Counted from the first letter of the stretch, positions 42,595 through 51,050 are shown. The stretch is DNA of 64,000 nucleotides from Clostridiales bacterium (GCA_013619125.1 JABXKS010000043.1:62001-126000), one strand, 5' to 3'. Notes: a model not told the origin generated them from the sequence alone. Numbers and translations: made by a program.

Positions 42595-43842
42595 ATGGAA
42601 CATGAGATATTTTTGTCAGAAGAAAATGCAATTGAATATGTGTGGAAATATACGTCGGTTTTTACAGCTGGCGAGGAGTTGGTTGCAACGGTATTGGCTG
42701 GAGATCGCGCAAGCGTGGACGGGGCGGCCAACCGAATTTTACGGGTGGAATCCAAAAGCACGAATCATTCGGTGATCGTCAAACAGGTGCTGCCATTTAT
42801 TCGCGCGGCAAAGGAAAACGGGATTGATCTGCCCATCAGCGTAAAACGGCTGCAAACCGAGGTGCAGTATATGCAGGTGGCGAAAAAGATCAGTGCCTCC
42901 ATTTCACCGGAGATCTATGCCTGGGACCAGGAATCCGGCACGTTGCTTATGGAAGATCTTCGTCGAATGAAGATTCTTCGATTCGAGCTAATGGCAGGAA
43001 GAAAGTTTTCGGAATTTCCGGAAGGGATGGGTGATTTTCTTGGAGCGATTGCTTTTGTCACATCGGATCTCTACTTGGATCCTTGGGAAAAGCGGTCCCT
43101 TGAGGAACATTTCAATCAGGCGAACACCAAGCCACTCTGGGGCAAATTTATGTTTGATGACACCGTTTTGGCGAATCAGGCGAATCCAATCAATCCTTTG
43201 GTTCGTTCCTGGGTGGATCAATTGTATCAGGACGAAGCCGTGCGCCGGGAGGTGCGCGGGTTGAAAAGCATCTTCAATCAACAGCATCAGTGCCTGATTC
43301 ACACGGATCTGCATACCTCCAATATTTTTGTTTCAAAAGATGAATTGAAGGTGTTTGATTCGGAATTTGCGCGATTCGGTCCTATTGGCTTTGATTTGGG
43401 TCGCTTGATCGGGAGCCTGGTTTTGAATTTTGCGTCCCTCCTGGGATACACGGAGTGGGAAGAGGAAAGGCGAAAAGACTATCAAGCATATTTGCTGGAG
43501 ACGATTCAGTCTCTGTATGAGTCCTTTGAACAAACCTATTTGCGGTTTTGGGACGAGCATCAGCCGAAGCGAAAAGAACCGAAACAGAGAATGCGCGACA
43601 TGATTTTTCAGCAGACACTTGGATTTACCGCTTGCACGATGATGGCGAGAATCTATGATGGAGGCCTGTGTTTTGACTTTAAGCGGATTGAAAGCCTGGA
43701 AGACCGTGCCAAGGGTCAACGGTTTATTATTGAAATGGCGAAACGTCTATTTATCAGACGGTATGAATATCGTGATATGGCGCAAGTGCTGGATGATATG
43801 AGAGAATTGTCCCTGCATCGCAATCAAACCTGGCAACAATAA
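42595..43842 (+). CDS. Kinase of the APH fold, methylthioribose kinase-like
   Basis: Phosphotransferase of 415 residues. The Brenner-type catalytic loop is LIHTDLHTSNIFV (His236, Asp238) and the metal-binding motif follows as VFDSEFARFGPIGFDLGRLIG; the DxEFAxxGPxGFD pattern is characteristic of 5-methylthioribose kinase (MtnK). The N-terminal GAANRILRVES resembles its GDGNLNxVFRV nucleotide loop. MtnK takes part in methionine salvage, but no mtnA or other salvage genes are adjacent. The assignment to MtnK over another small-molecule kinase is therefore moderate. Preceded by a good AGGGAG site. Confidence 0.72.
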   Translation: MEHEIFLSEENAIEYVWKYTSVFTAGEELVATVLAGDRASVDGAANRILRVESKSTNHSVIVKQVLPFIRAAKENGIDLPISVKRLQTEVQYMQVAKKISASISPEIYAWDQESGTLLMEDLRRMKILRFELMAGRKFSEFPEGMGDFLGAIAFVTSDLYLDPWEKRSLEEHFNQANTKPLWGKFMFDDTVLANQANPINPLVRSWVDQLYQDEAVRREVRGLKSIFNQQHQCLIHTDLHTSNIFVSKDELKVFDSEFARFGPIGFDLGRLIGSLVLNFASLLGYTEWEEERRKDYQAYLLETIQSLYESFEQTYLRFWDEHQPKRKEPKQRMRDMIFQQTLGFTACTMMARIYDGGLCFDFKRIESLEDRAKGQRFIIEMAKRLFIRRYEYRDMAQVLDDMRELSLHRNQTWQQ

Positions 43843-43881
43843 AAGAGTAAGGGAATACCCCCATGCTAAATTCAATTTGTG

Positions 43882-43907
43882 CCCCTGTATTCGGCAGGGG
43901 TTATTTT
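43882..43907 (+). terminator. Terminator after the kinase gene
   Basis: CCCCTG and CAGGGG stem with 7-base loop, followed by TTATTTTT. Confidence 0.75.
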
Positions 43908-43971
43908 TATGAGGAAATTTTCAGCATAGTCATGATAAAATAAGAATAATAAATGAAGTTGGAGGATTGAG

Positions 43972-44874
43972 ATGAAGCTGGAAGCCGTTACACGAGAGAA
44001 TCTTGAAGAGTTTTTTGCCTATTGCAGGGCGCATCGTCTGGAAGTGGACGATTCCTATCTGTACGAGGAAGATTTGGCGGAATTTCAATTGGGGGACGAG
44101 AACCCCACCTATGTTCTGAAAGAAGAAGGGAAAATTGTTGCCGCTGCCTCCTTGATTCTAGATGATTATCACCGCAGGGGCAATCGCGGTCGCTTTCGTA
44201 TTTTGCATGCTGTCGGGAATAAACCGGAAGCGATTAGAGTGCTAATTGAAGCCTTGCAATCATCGATAAGGGAAGTGGAATATGTCATCGTTTTTATACC
44301 TGATGAAAACCCTGCCATGGCGAAGATCGTCGGCAAATTTGATTTTTATGTGGAACGTGCCTCTTGTTTGCTGGTTCGAGACACCAAAGACTTGCCGTCC
44401 TTACCGGTTCTTCCGGAATCTTTCTCCCTTCGTACTTTTCAATCGGGAAGTGACGAGACGAATTGGATAACGGTGCGCAATCTGAGTTTTGCTTCCCTTT
44501 TAGGTAACCAGACGCCTTTGGTAGAAGAGCAAGTGGTGAAGATGACCAAGGATGAGGATCATCTGCCAGGTGGAATGCTGCTATTGTTTGATGGCGAGCA
44601 AGCTGTTGGGATAGTTCGCGGAGCGAAAGACGAATATGAAGACCATCCAATCATGAATATCGGTCCCTTGGCGGTTGTTCCCGGCTATCAAGGTCGAGGT
44701 TTGGGGCGTTTTCTATTGCGTGCGGCTATGGGTTTTGGCAAAGAAGAGGGATACGATCGGGTAATTCTTTGCGTGAATGCGGAGAATGAGGGAGCGAAGG
44801 CATTGTACTTGAAGGAAGAGTTTGTGCAAGTGGAAGGCATTCGGTGTTTCCGCAGGGATAAAGAAATCGAGTGA
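43972..44874 (+). CDS. Double GNAT acetyltransferase
   Basis: Protein of 300 residues that appears to hold two GNAT domains. The C-terminal one has the clear acetyl-CoA motif LAVVPGYQGRGLGRFLLRAAMGFG (in parts, about residues 237-260) and LCVNAENEGAKALYLKEEF. The N-terminal half has only weak GNAT features (YVLKEEGKIVAAASLILDDY). This is similar to mycothiol synthase-like tandem GNATs, but the substrate is unknown. TTGGAGG precedes the ATG. Confidence 0.82.
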   Translation: MKLEAVTRENLEEFFAYCRAHRLEVDDSYLYEEDLAEFQLGDENPTYVLKEEGKIVAAASLILDDYHRRGNRGRFRILHAVGNKPEAIRVLIEALQSSIREVEYVIVFIPDENPAMAKIVGKFDFYVERASCLLVRDTKDLPSLPVLPESFSLRTFQSGSDETNWITVRNLSFASLLGNQTPLVEEQVVKMTKDEDHLPGGMLLLFDGEQAVGIVRGAKDEYEDHPIMNIGPLAVVPGYQGRGLGRFLLRAAMGFGKEEGYDRVILCVNAENEGAKALYLKEEFVQVEGIRCFRRDKEIE

Positions 44875-44889
44875 CGTAAGCTACGTCAC
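44871..44889. other. Palindromic hairpin between convergent genes
   Basis: GTGACGTA-AGC-TACGTCAC perfect 8-bp inverted repeat beginning at the stop codon of the GNAT gene. No T run follows, so it is either a weak terminator or a stability hairpin. Confidence 0.5.
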
Positions 44890-44911
44890 CCGTTCTAATT
44901 ATCTGTTGCGA

Positions 44912-45637
44912 TCAAGCTACTTTACTAGGAATTTGAATGGCGTTGCCGGGGCATTTTTTTGCGATGTTTTCTACGGCTGCTATCTGCTTGGAAACCATGG
45001 GCTGTTGTTTGACGATTGCTTTTCCATCGACCATTTCAAATAGAATGGGACCCATTTTTTCGCATAAACCGCAACCGATGCAATAGGCTTGGTTAACAAC
45101 AATCAATTCTGAAGAAGACTCGTCCATTGGCAGGTCTTCTTTTTTTACGATGGCTGAGACAATGGCACTCATGATAAAGATGGAAATAACGGTCAAGATC
45201 CATCGTGTGCGCATAAATTCAGCACCGAGAAATTTCGCTTCATTGGCGAGCATGGGGACTTTCACCACAGCCCACGCGCTGAGAATGACAACAATATTAC
45301 CGATGCTGGCACCCTTTTTCAAAAGCAACTTGCTGACAGGGAAAGCCGCGTAAATCGGTCCTGCCGATATGCTGCCAAGGACGAGGGCTAAGATGCCGCC
45401 TTTGAAGCCGGAACCTTCACCAAGATTATTAATGATTACTTCTTTTGGAATCAAGACGTCGATGACAACAATAAGAAGAAAGATCATCGGCATGATTTGA
45501 ATCATTTCGATAAAGTAATACGCGCTATTGTCGAATGCTTGGGCGGCGAATTGTGGTCGCAGAATAAAGGAAACCATGTAAGCGAGCAACACGAGAGATA
45601 GAAATTTGTTTTGTTTCAAATAATTGATGATTTTCAT
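44912..45637 (-). CDS. Half permease with C-terminal 4Fe-4S ferredoxin domain
   Basis: Protein of 241 residues. Residues 1-165 hold about four membrane helices of the ArsP/YraQ-type permease family (COG0701), including GFKGGILALVLGSISAGPIYAA, a glycine-rich helix repeated in the partner gene. Residues about 180-241 are a single-cluster ferredoxin domain with Cys186, Cys189, Cys192 and Cys229 (YCIGCGLC ... CPGNAIQI). Coupling of a permease half to an iron-sulfur domain suggests redox sensing or electron-coupled transport; this is inference. Its ATG overlaps the stop codon of the other half by 4 bases. Confidence 0.82.
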   Translation of the reverse strand: MKIINYLKQNKFLSLVLLAYMVSFILRPQFAAQAFDNSAYYFIEMIQIMPMIFLLIVVIDVLIPKEVIINNLGEGSGFKGGILALVLGSISAGPIYAAFPVSKLLLKKGASIGNIVVILSAWAVVKVPMLANEAKFLGAEFMRTRWILTVISIFIMSAIVSAIVKKEDLPMDESSSELIVVNQAYCIGCGLCEKMGPILFEMVDGKAIVKQQPMVSKQIAAVENIAKKCPGNAIQIPSKVA

Positions 45638-46116
45638 AAGATCACCCCCATGCCAATGGCAATAATCAGAGCGAAGATAAAGCTAAGTCCATTTCGAGTT
45701 AGGGCGAATTTCGCGCCAAACTCTTGTTTCTCCAAGGGGAAGGTAACAACACCGACCATGGTGAGCGTGGTCAAGAAAGCAACCCCTGGAACGATGCTGG
45801 CACCGGCGTCAACCAAGGATCCCACAAGAGGAAAGGCGACGAAGGCGGGGATCAAGGTGATGCTTCCGGCGATCGCGGCAATAATACTGGCTACCACTTG
45901 ATTGGAAGAACCCAATGCTTGTTCGATGTTTGCTGGTGGAACGAGTGCCAAGACCAAACCAATCAATAAAATGATGGAGACAATTGATCCGAGCATGCTT
46001 GACATCATGCCCTTTGATTTTTTCATGGATTGAAAGGTTTTTTCTTTGTTTTTGACAAGAGCAAACCCCGTGAAGACGAGGGTAATGCCCCACATGGCAA
46101 GGGTAAATGGATCCAT
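45634..46116 (-). CDS. Half permease, COG0701/ArsP-like
   Basis: Membrane protein of 160 residues with about four helices, equivalent to the first half of an ArsP/YraQ permease. SITLIPAFVAFPLVGSLVDAGA and GVAFLTTLTMVGVVTFPLE are the internal repeat motifs. It is co-translated with the ferredoxin-tailed half (ATGA overlap), so the two probably form one heterodimeric transporter. AAGGAG precedes the ATG at 46116, and a Crp/Fnr-type regulator is divergent. The ion or compound carried is unknown. Confidence 0.82.
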   Translation of the reverse strand: MDPFTLAMWGITLVFTGFALVKNKEKTFQSMKKSKGMMSSMLGSIVSIILLIGLVLALVPPANIEQALGSSNQVVASIIAAIAGSITLIPAFVAFPLVGSLVDAGASIVPGVAFLTTLTMVGVVTFPLEKQEFGAKFALTRNGLSFIFALIIAIGMGVIL

Positions 46117-46146
46117 AAGTATTCTCCTTAAATTTGATTTGTTCTC

Positions 46147-46152
46147 AGTATA
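46147..46152 (-). promoter_or_regulatory. Predicted -10 element of the split permease operon
   Basis: TATACT on the reverse strand, with GC before it and no good -35 hexamer (CTTCTC at 17 bases). Placing +1 at 46140 puts the palindrome at 46175-46188 centred exactly at -41.5, the class II activator position. Confidence 0.55.
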
Positions 46153-46174
46153 GCGATAAAGTAAAGATAGAGAA

Positions 46175-46188
46175 GTTACCTAGGTAAC
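46175..46188. promoter_or_regulatory. Crp/Fnr-type binding palindrome
   Basis: GTTACCTAGGTAAC, a perfect 14-base palindrome between the divergent permease operon and the Crp/Fnr regulator gene. It is centred at -41.5 for the permease promoter and lies just before the ribosome site of the regulator gene, so activation of one and autorepression of the other are both possible. Confidence 0.7.
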
Positions 46189-46204
46189 ACATAGGAGGAT
46201 AAAG

Positions 46205-46858
46205 ATGGAAAATATCATCGATCAGATTCAAGTGCTTCCATTGATGGGTGTATTTGCGCGGGAAGAAATTGAAGGCTTTTTGCGGTCAGGGGAATTTCGC
46301 GTTGTGACCCATAAGAAAAATGAGGTGGTTCATTTAGAGGGTGAAACCTGTACAAAGCTGGAGATTCTTATGTCAGGGGAGGTTGTGGTCGATCGGATTG
46401 ACGAGGACGGAAATATTTTGTCGATAAGTCGATTTCGCGAAGAGGATGTTTTGGGTGGTCCCCTGTTGTTTTCCAGCGATCCCAATTATATCCTTACCGT
46501 AAGCGCAGTCTTGGATACGACCATGTTGGAAATCACCAAGAAATGCATCTTTGAAATGTGTTTCTCCAATCAACGATTTCTTGAAATGTATCTGCAAATG
46601 ATTTCGAATCATGCATCCCTATTGGGAAACAAGCTGAAGAATCATGTGGAGCGAAGTTTGCGGGAGAAAGTTCTCGATTTTTTGCAGGTGCAAGCTCATC
46701 GTCAAGGAGTTGAGAGAATTGAGTTGAAGGAGTCCAAGAAAGCCTTGGCTGAGCGATTTGGCGTTCAGCGGACATCCCTGTCGAGAGAGTTGAAGAAAAT
46801 GAAGGATGATGGACTCATTGATTACGATGTAAAATGGATTCAAATCCTTCGTAGATAG
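46205..46858 (+). CDS. Crp/Fnr-family transcriptional regulator
   Basis: Regulator of 217 residues. An N-terminal cyclic-nucleotide-type beta barrel (about 15-120, VVHLEGETCTKLEILMSGEVVV), a long dimer helix and a C-terminal winged helix (SKKALAERFGVQRTSLSRELKKM, about 178-200) are seen. The N-terminal four-cysteine cluster of FNR is absent, and the cAMP-binding residues of Crp are not evident, so the ligand is unknown. Divergent from the split permease, with a palindrome between them. AGGAGG precedes the ATG. Confidence 0.9.
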   Translation: MENIIDQIQVLPLMGVFAREEIEGFLRSGEFRVVTHKKNEVVHLEGETCTKLEILMSGEVVVDRIDEDGNILSISRFREEDVLGGPLLFSSDPNYILTVSAVLDTTMLEITKKCIFEMCFSNQRFLEMYLQMISNHASLLGNKLKNHVERSLREKVLDFLQVQAHRQGVERIELKESKKALAERFGVQRTSLSRELKKMKDDGLIDYDVKWIQILRR

Positions 46859-46943
46859 AAAACCCAAAAAAACCGAATGGTCTTTTTTGTTGTATGATAG
46901 AAATATAGAGAGTAGTAAATAGAATCTGAAAAGGGGATCAACG

Positions 46944-47798
46944 ATGAAGAATATGATCAAGGTTTTGGGACTCTTGATTTTACTTGCCGGTTTGGTTCGT
47001 TGTGAAAGCCAAGATGAATTGCTCAGTTATGTGACCAACCGCAATGGGTCCATGGATCTTGTCATCTATCATTTGGAAAATGAGAATGAATGGATGGGGC
47101 TTGAATGCGAAGGCGATCAAATGTATCCGGCTTTCAATGAAGATCAATCAAAATTATTATATTTGGAAGATGGGGAAGAGAGAAAAATCAAAGTGATTCA
47201 TCCCCAGGGCCAGACCTTTATTTTGTCGGTTCCTGTATCTGAAACGGCATCAGATCCGTTTTGGTATCCGAATGGGGATTTTGGGTATGTTGAGGGCAAG
47301 GAGATCCACCGGGTTACCTTTGCTTATGGAAAAGATGAAGTAGTGTGGGTATCGCCTAATCCGTTGATTCGCCTCTTCTGGTCAAAGGACGAGGGAAATT
47401 TGATTGCGTCATTCCTTGCAAAGGACAAATATGAGGTCGGCCGTTTGCGGGTTGAGACCGGGGCGTATACAACCCTAGTGGAATCGGACTGGCCACTGAT
47501 TGTCTCAGACTACAACGAGAATATGAAGAAGGTTCTGTATACGGAGTTTCGAGAGTCAGGAAATCGGATTATGACCTATGATTTGGAAAGTAAAGAAACA
47601 GTTACACTAATTGAGGATCAGTTTCGTAATGAAAGCGGCATTTTTGACGGGGAGAAGGGTGCTGTTATTTTTCAATCCGACCGAGATCATGCAGGATCGG
47701 AAGTTTACAATTACGAAATTTATCGTTGGAACGGTAAAACGTCCGGTTACAGGCGATTGACGAATAATACGGCGGGGGATTATTTCCCGACTAAATAA
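46944..47798 (+). CDS. Putative lipoprotein with TolB/PD40-like repeats
   Basis: Exported protein of 284 residues. A signal-type N-terminus (MIKVLGLLILLAGLVRC) ends at Cys20, but the residue before Cys is Arg rather than Gly, Ala or Ser, so the lipobox is imperfect. The rest has repeated beta-blade segments such as MYPAFNEDQSKLLYLED, DPFWYPNGDFGYVEG and RLFWSKDEGNLIASF, as in TolB/PD40 propellers. Function unknown. AAGGGG lies before the ATG; no operon partner is evident. Confidence 0.65.
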   Translation: MKNMIKVLGLLILLAGLVRCESQDELLSYVTNRNGSMDLVIYHLENENEWMGLECEGDQMYPAFNEDQSKLLYLEDGEERKIKVIHPQGQTFILSVPVSETASDPFWYPNGDFGYVEGKEIHRVTFAYGKDEVVWVSPNPLIRLFWSKDEGNLIASFLAKDKYEVGRLRVETGAYTTLVESDWPLIVSDYNENMKKVLYTEFRESGNRIMTYDLESKETVTLIEDQFRNESGIFDGEKGAVIFQSDRDHAGSEVYNYEIYRWNGKTSGYRRLTNNTAGDYFPTK

Positions 47799-47840
47799 AC
47801 GCGCAAGAGACATTATTTTTGAGAAATAATGGGAGAAGAG

Positions 47841-48677
47841 ATGAGAGATAGAGATCAGGTTTTGAAGGAAATTCTACAGTTTGCAAAAGAGAAAGAGAAC
47901 ATCAGGGGGCTTGTACTGCAGGGGTCTCTGGTGAATCCCGATGCGCCGATCGATCGGTTTTCTGATTTAGATCCGATGTTTGTGGTGGAAGATGCTGCCG
48001 ATATGGCGAAAGACGATAGATGGATCAAGCAATTTGGTCAACCAATTTCGCGGTGTAATGATACTTTTCCGGTAGGAAAGGCAGAAGAATTTACGCGTCT
48101 GGTGCTATATGAAGATGGCTTGAAGGTGGATTTCGGCTTATTCCCTAAATCAGCGGTTCAGGAAATTGCGGATTTGCCGCTCTATCAAGTGATTTTGGAC
48201 AAGGATGGTTGCATTCCGGCTCCGACAAGAACCACCGAGGAAGCGTTTTATACGGAAAAGCCAACGGAAGAGCAGTTTGTGAAACGGATCAATGGCTTTT
48301 TGTGGGACACCACCTATGTGGCCAAATCTCTTTGGCGGGGTGAAATCTACTTTGCGAAGTTTATGTTTGATCTTTTGCACCGATATATGAAAGAAGTGAT
48401 TGCTTGGCATCTTGGCGCAAAATCAAATTGGGAAAACAATCCAGGTGTTTACGGGCGATATTTTCATCATCAAATGGATCCGGTGCAGTGGCAAAAAGTG
48501 CTTGATACCTATGCAGGCAGCGATGTGGAAGACAATTGGCGCGCGTTGTTTGCCAGTTGCGAGCTCGTGCGAGAGCTTGGGCAGGAAACGGCCGATCAAC
48601 TGGGATATGCATACCCGATTGAACATCATGAACGAATTCTACGGTATTTGGAAAAGGTGAAAGCGATGGAACAATAG
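47841..48677 (+). CDS. Aminoglycoside 6-adenylyltransferase-like nucleotidyltransferase
   Basis: Nucleotidyltransferase of 278 residues related to AadE/ANT(6). The active-site pattern LQGSLVNPDAPIDRFSDLDPMFVVED (in parts, about residues 25-50) corresponds to GSRTNPNxPxDxFxDxD of the family, and LKVDFGLFP supplies the third acidic residue. The C-terminal KFMFDLLHRYMKEVIAWHLG is also typical. ANT(6) enzymes adenylate streptomycin, but chromosomal relatives often have other or unknown substrates. I chose ATG 47841 for GGGAG 6 bases upstream; 47829 is an alternative. Confidence 0.82.
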   Translation: MRDRDQVLKEILQFAKEKENIRGLVLQGSLVNPDAPIDRFSDLDPMFVVEDAADMAKDDRWIKQFGQPISRCNDTFPVGKAEEFTRLVLYEDGLKVDFGLFPKSAVQEIADLPLYQVILDKDGCIPAPTRTTEEAFYTEKPTEEQFVKRINGFLWDTTYVAKSLWRGEIYFAKFMFDLLHRYMKEVIAWHLGAKSNWENNPGVYGRYFHHQMDPVQWQKVLDTYAGSDVEDNWRALFASCELVRELGQETADQLGYAYPIEHHERILRYLEKVKAMEQ

Positions 48678-48757
48678 TTTCTATGAAGCTTCATTTGAAC
48701 TTCATTAGGATTTTATCTTTAATTGTTAAAATTAGTCTTAATGAAGGAGTGGTGTAG

Positions 48758-49132
48758 ATGAAAAAAGGAATACAAATTATTTTAATCGTTGTAGCGATTG
48801 CTGGGGTTGCATTTTTTCTGCGATTCGCAAAATATCAGTATGACATTCAACATATCGAAGTGGAACCTGTTGCGTTTTCAGAACTGGAGAATGGTACATA
48901 TCATGGAAAGTTTGATTTGTTTTTAGTGAAAACGGAAATTACAGCAGAGGTGGAAGATGGAAAGCTGATTGAGTTTGTCTTGGATAAGCATGTAAATGGA
49001 CATGGGGAACCAGCGGAACCGATTATTCAAAGGGTGTTGGATGAACAGTCAATGGAAGTGGACATGATAAGCGGAGCGACAGCTAGCAGTAAAGCAATAT
49101 TAAAGGCATTGGAAGATGCGTTGAATGATTGA
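48758..49132 (+). CDS. FMN-binding domain protein
   Basis: Protein of 124 residues with an N-terminal membrane anchor (about 6-24) and an FMN_bind domain similar to the C-terminal part of NqrC/RnfG. It ends with SMEVDMISGATASSKAILKAL, the SGATxSS motif where FMN is linked through Thr by ApbE in RnfG and NqrC. It probably carries a flavin on the outer face of the membrane and takes part in extracytosolic electron transfer. AAGGAG lies before the ATG, a terminator after it. Confidence 0.87.
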   Translation: MKKGIQIILIVVAIAGVAFFLRFAKYQYDIQHIEVEPVAFSELENGTYHGKFDLFLVKTEITAEVEDGKLIEFVLDKHVNGHGEPAEPIIQRVLDEQSMEVDMISGATASSKAILKALEDALND

Positions 49133-49164
49133 AGCACGAGGTGAGTCCCCTCGTGCTTTTTTTT
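49133..49164 (+). terminator. Terminator after the FMN-binding gene
   Basis: AGCACGAGG / CCTCGTGCT perfect 9-bp stem, then eight T. Confidence 0.9.
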
Positions 49165-49262
49165 ACTCGTTTCATGTCTTGAATATAGTTCTAATAATCA
49201 ATTTTGAAACTAAATTGAAAAGATGGGTGGAAAAGAGGGAAAATGAGGAAAGGATCCGTATG

Positions 49263-49298
49263 AAAAAAATCGACTGTTCTCAGGTGAGAACAATCGAT
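49263..49298 (-). terminator. Terminator of the YbaK/ECF-S operon
   Basis: A stem of about 14 bp (TGTTCTCA-GG-TGAGAACA core, extended by ATCGA/TCGAT) that on the reverse strand is followed by a T run; 32 bases beyond the ECF S stop codon. Confidence 0.82.
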
Positions 49299-49329
49299 GA
49301 CTAGGTAAACGGTTGAGATGGAAAAAGTC

Positions 49330-49863
49330 TTATAAATGATCATTCTTAATGGTTTGATTGCGGTTTTGAACCAGGAACACCAAGGAGGGAATCATTAAAA
49401 GTTGAATGACCAATCCCGGAAGTCCTGTTACAAGAGCGCCTTGCATGTAGATCATCGGATTTATTTTCAACCCAAAACCAATGGCAAGGACAAAAACAAT
49501 AAGGCCCGCAACGATTCTCCCAGCGATCATTCCGGTAATCAAACGACCCAGAATATTTTTCATACGGTTCTGACTGAGCAAGCTAATCGTTAAGCCGTAG
49601 ATCATCAATTCTCCCATCATAATGGGAAGAATAGGATAAAGTACCGGCATGCCGGTTAAAGCACTGCTCAGAAGCGGTGTCATTAGACCAACGATAGCTG
49701 CGTAGAATGGCGGCAAAAAGAAAGCGGCAATTAATACGGGGATATGCATGGGTAAAAAAATCTGTCCGGCGCCGCCAAAGAGGTGAAAAATTGCTGGCAA
49801 CAAGAGTCCGATGGCTATAAAAAATCCACTGAGGATCATATTTCTAGTATTGGCAGTGTGCAT
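49330..49863 (-). CDS. ECF transporter S component
   Basis: Substrate-binding membrane subunit of 177 residues with about six hydrophobic segments. LPMHIPVLIAAFFLPPFYAAIVGLMTPLLSSALTG (in parts, about residues 37-70) is the typical signature of an ECF S component of the riboflavin/unknown-vitamin group. It needs a shared EcfA/EcfT module encoded elsewhere. The vitamin cannot be told. It starts 2 bases after the YbaK stop, GGGAG before the ATG. Confidence 0.82.
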   Translation of the reverse strand: MHTANTRNMILSGFFIAIGLLLPAIFHLFGGAGQIFLPMHIPVLIAAFFLPPFYAAIVGLMTPLLSSALTGMPVLYPILPIMMGELMIYGLTISLLSQNRMKNILGRLITGMIAGRIVAGLIVFVLAIGFGLKINPMIYMQGALVTGLPGLVIQLLMIPSLVFLVQNRNQTIKNDHL

Positions 49864-49865
49864 AT

Positions 49866-50339
49866 CTATTCTCCCTCGTTTTTTTTACAAACATTAATCC
49901 AAGTGCCCTTTGTCACATCAGCAAGTTGATCTACAGTAATCTTCACGGCCGTGTTGGGCGTGCCGCCTGCGGGATAAACCATTTCAAATTCCTTGAGGGA
50001 TTCATCCAGATAGATGCTGACGCCCGTATTCAACCCGAAAGGGCAGACACCGCCGGCTGGGTGCCCGGTGATTTCTTCTACCTCGGAAAATGGGATCATT
50101 TTGGCTTTAGTGGCAAAGGCGCCCTTGAATTTTTTATTGTCGATTCTTGCATCACCCTTGGAAACAATGACGATTGATTGGTCTTTAAGTTGAAAGCCCA
50201 TGGTCTTGGCGATTTGCGCTGGCTCGCAACCGATGGCATCGGCTGCCAATTGAACGGTTGCCGTGCTTTCACCAAATTCAATGATCTTCAAGTCGAGGCC
50301 CTGCTCGATAAATTGTTTTTGTACAGATTCGATACTCAT
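49866..50339 (-). CDS. YbaK/EbsC-type aminoacyl-tRNA deacylase
   Basis: Protein of 157 residues that trans-edits misacylated tRNA by analogy with YbaK and ProX. Family motifs: LAADAIGCEPAQIAKTMGF, VIVSKGDARIDNKKFK with the catalytic Lys region, EEITGHPAGGVCPFGL and FEMVYPAGGTPNTAVKI. Target tRNA may be tRNA-Pro or tRNA-Cys. ATG 50339 has AAGGAG 8 bases upstream. First gene of a two-gene operon with the ECF S component. Confidence 0.92.
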   Translation of the reverse strand: MSIESVQKQFIEQGLDLKIIEFGESTATVQLAADAIGCEPAQIAKTMGFQLKDQSIVIVSKGDARIDNKKFKGAFATKAKMIPFSEVEEITGHPAGGVCPFGLNTGVSIYLDESLKEFEMVYPAGGTPNTAVKITVDQLADVTKGTWINVCKKNEGE

Positions 50340-50371
50340 AGCAATTTCTCCTTTCATTCTCTGATACTCAA

Positions 50372-50400
50372 ACTTTACCTCGCAAAAGTAGAAAAGTCAA
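50372..50400 (-). promoter_or_regulatory. Sigma-A promoter of the YbaK operon
   Basis: On the reverse strand TTGACT, 17-base spacer, TAAAGT. Confidence 0.6.
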
Positions 50401-50487
50401 TGTAGTTGACAGATTTGATACACTGAAAGTGTGTAAGAAAATAAATGGGTCGGTTCAATTGGAAAATCAAATTTTGGAGGAATTGAA

Positions 50488-50997
50488 ATGATGAAAGCAA
50501 TTCAAGAAAGAAGAAGTGTAAGAAGATTCACAAATGAGATGATTGACGACAAAACCATTGAAACACTTTTGCGGGCAGCCATGCAGGCTCCCTCTGCAGC
50601 AAACCAGCAACCATGGGAATTTTTGGTGGTTAAAGATCCGAGAATGAAGGAACTATTATCTAAAGTGAGTCCTTATGCAGGATCCATTGCCAACGCGCCT
50701 GTAGCCATCGTTATGCTGGCAAATAAAGAACGATTGCAGTTTGCCGAGAATATGGAGCAGGACATGGGCGCAGCAACGGAGAACTTGTTGCTACAAGCCG
50801 CCGACATGGAGCTAGGCGCTGTTTGGTTGGGTGTCGCGCCAGTGGAGGCTCGAATGAATCACATTAAAGAGTTATTCGACTTACCGGATCACTTTGTTCC
50901 TTATGCGGTAGTACCCGTGGGTGTGCCTGATGGCGTAGGGAATCGCTTTATCGATCGATTCGATGCAACACGTATCCATTTTGAGACTGTGGATTGA
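50488..50997 (+). CDS. Nitroreductase family protein
   Basis: FMN-dependent NAD(P)H oxidoreductase of 169 residues. AIQERRSVRRFTNEMIDD (residues 4-21) and APSAANQQPWEFLVV (about 35-49) are the FMN-contacting segments; GAATENLLLQAADMELGAVWLGVAP follows (in parts, about 92-116). It is a short, single-domain member. Physiological substrate unknown; such enzymes reduce nitroaromatics, quinones or flavins. GGAGG precedes the ATG by 7 bases. Confidence 0.92.
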   Translation: MMKAIQERRSVRRFTNEMIDDKTIETLLRAAMQAPSAANQQPWEFLVVKDPRMKELLSKVSPYAGSIANAPVAIVMLANKERLQFAENMEQDMGAATENLLLQAADMELGAVWLGVAPVEARMNHIKELFDLPDHFVPYAVVPVGVPDGVGNRFIDRFDATRIHFETVD

Positions 50998-51050
50998 CAG
51001 GTTATACCTAATATTGTAAGCTGATAACAAATGAATCAAGGAGATTTTGC

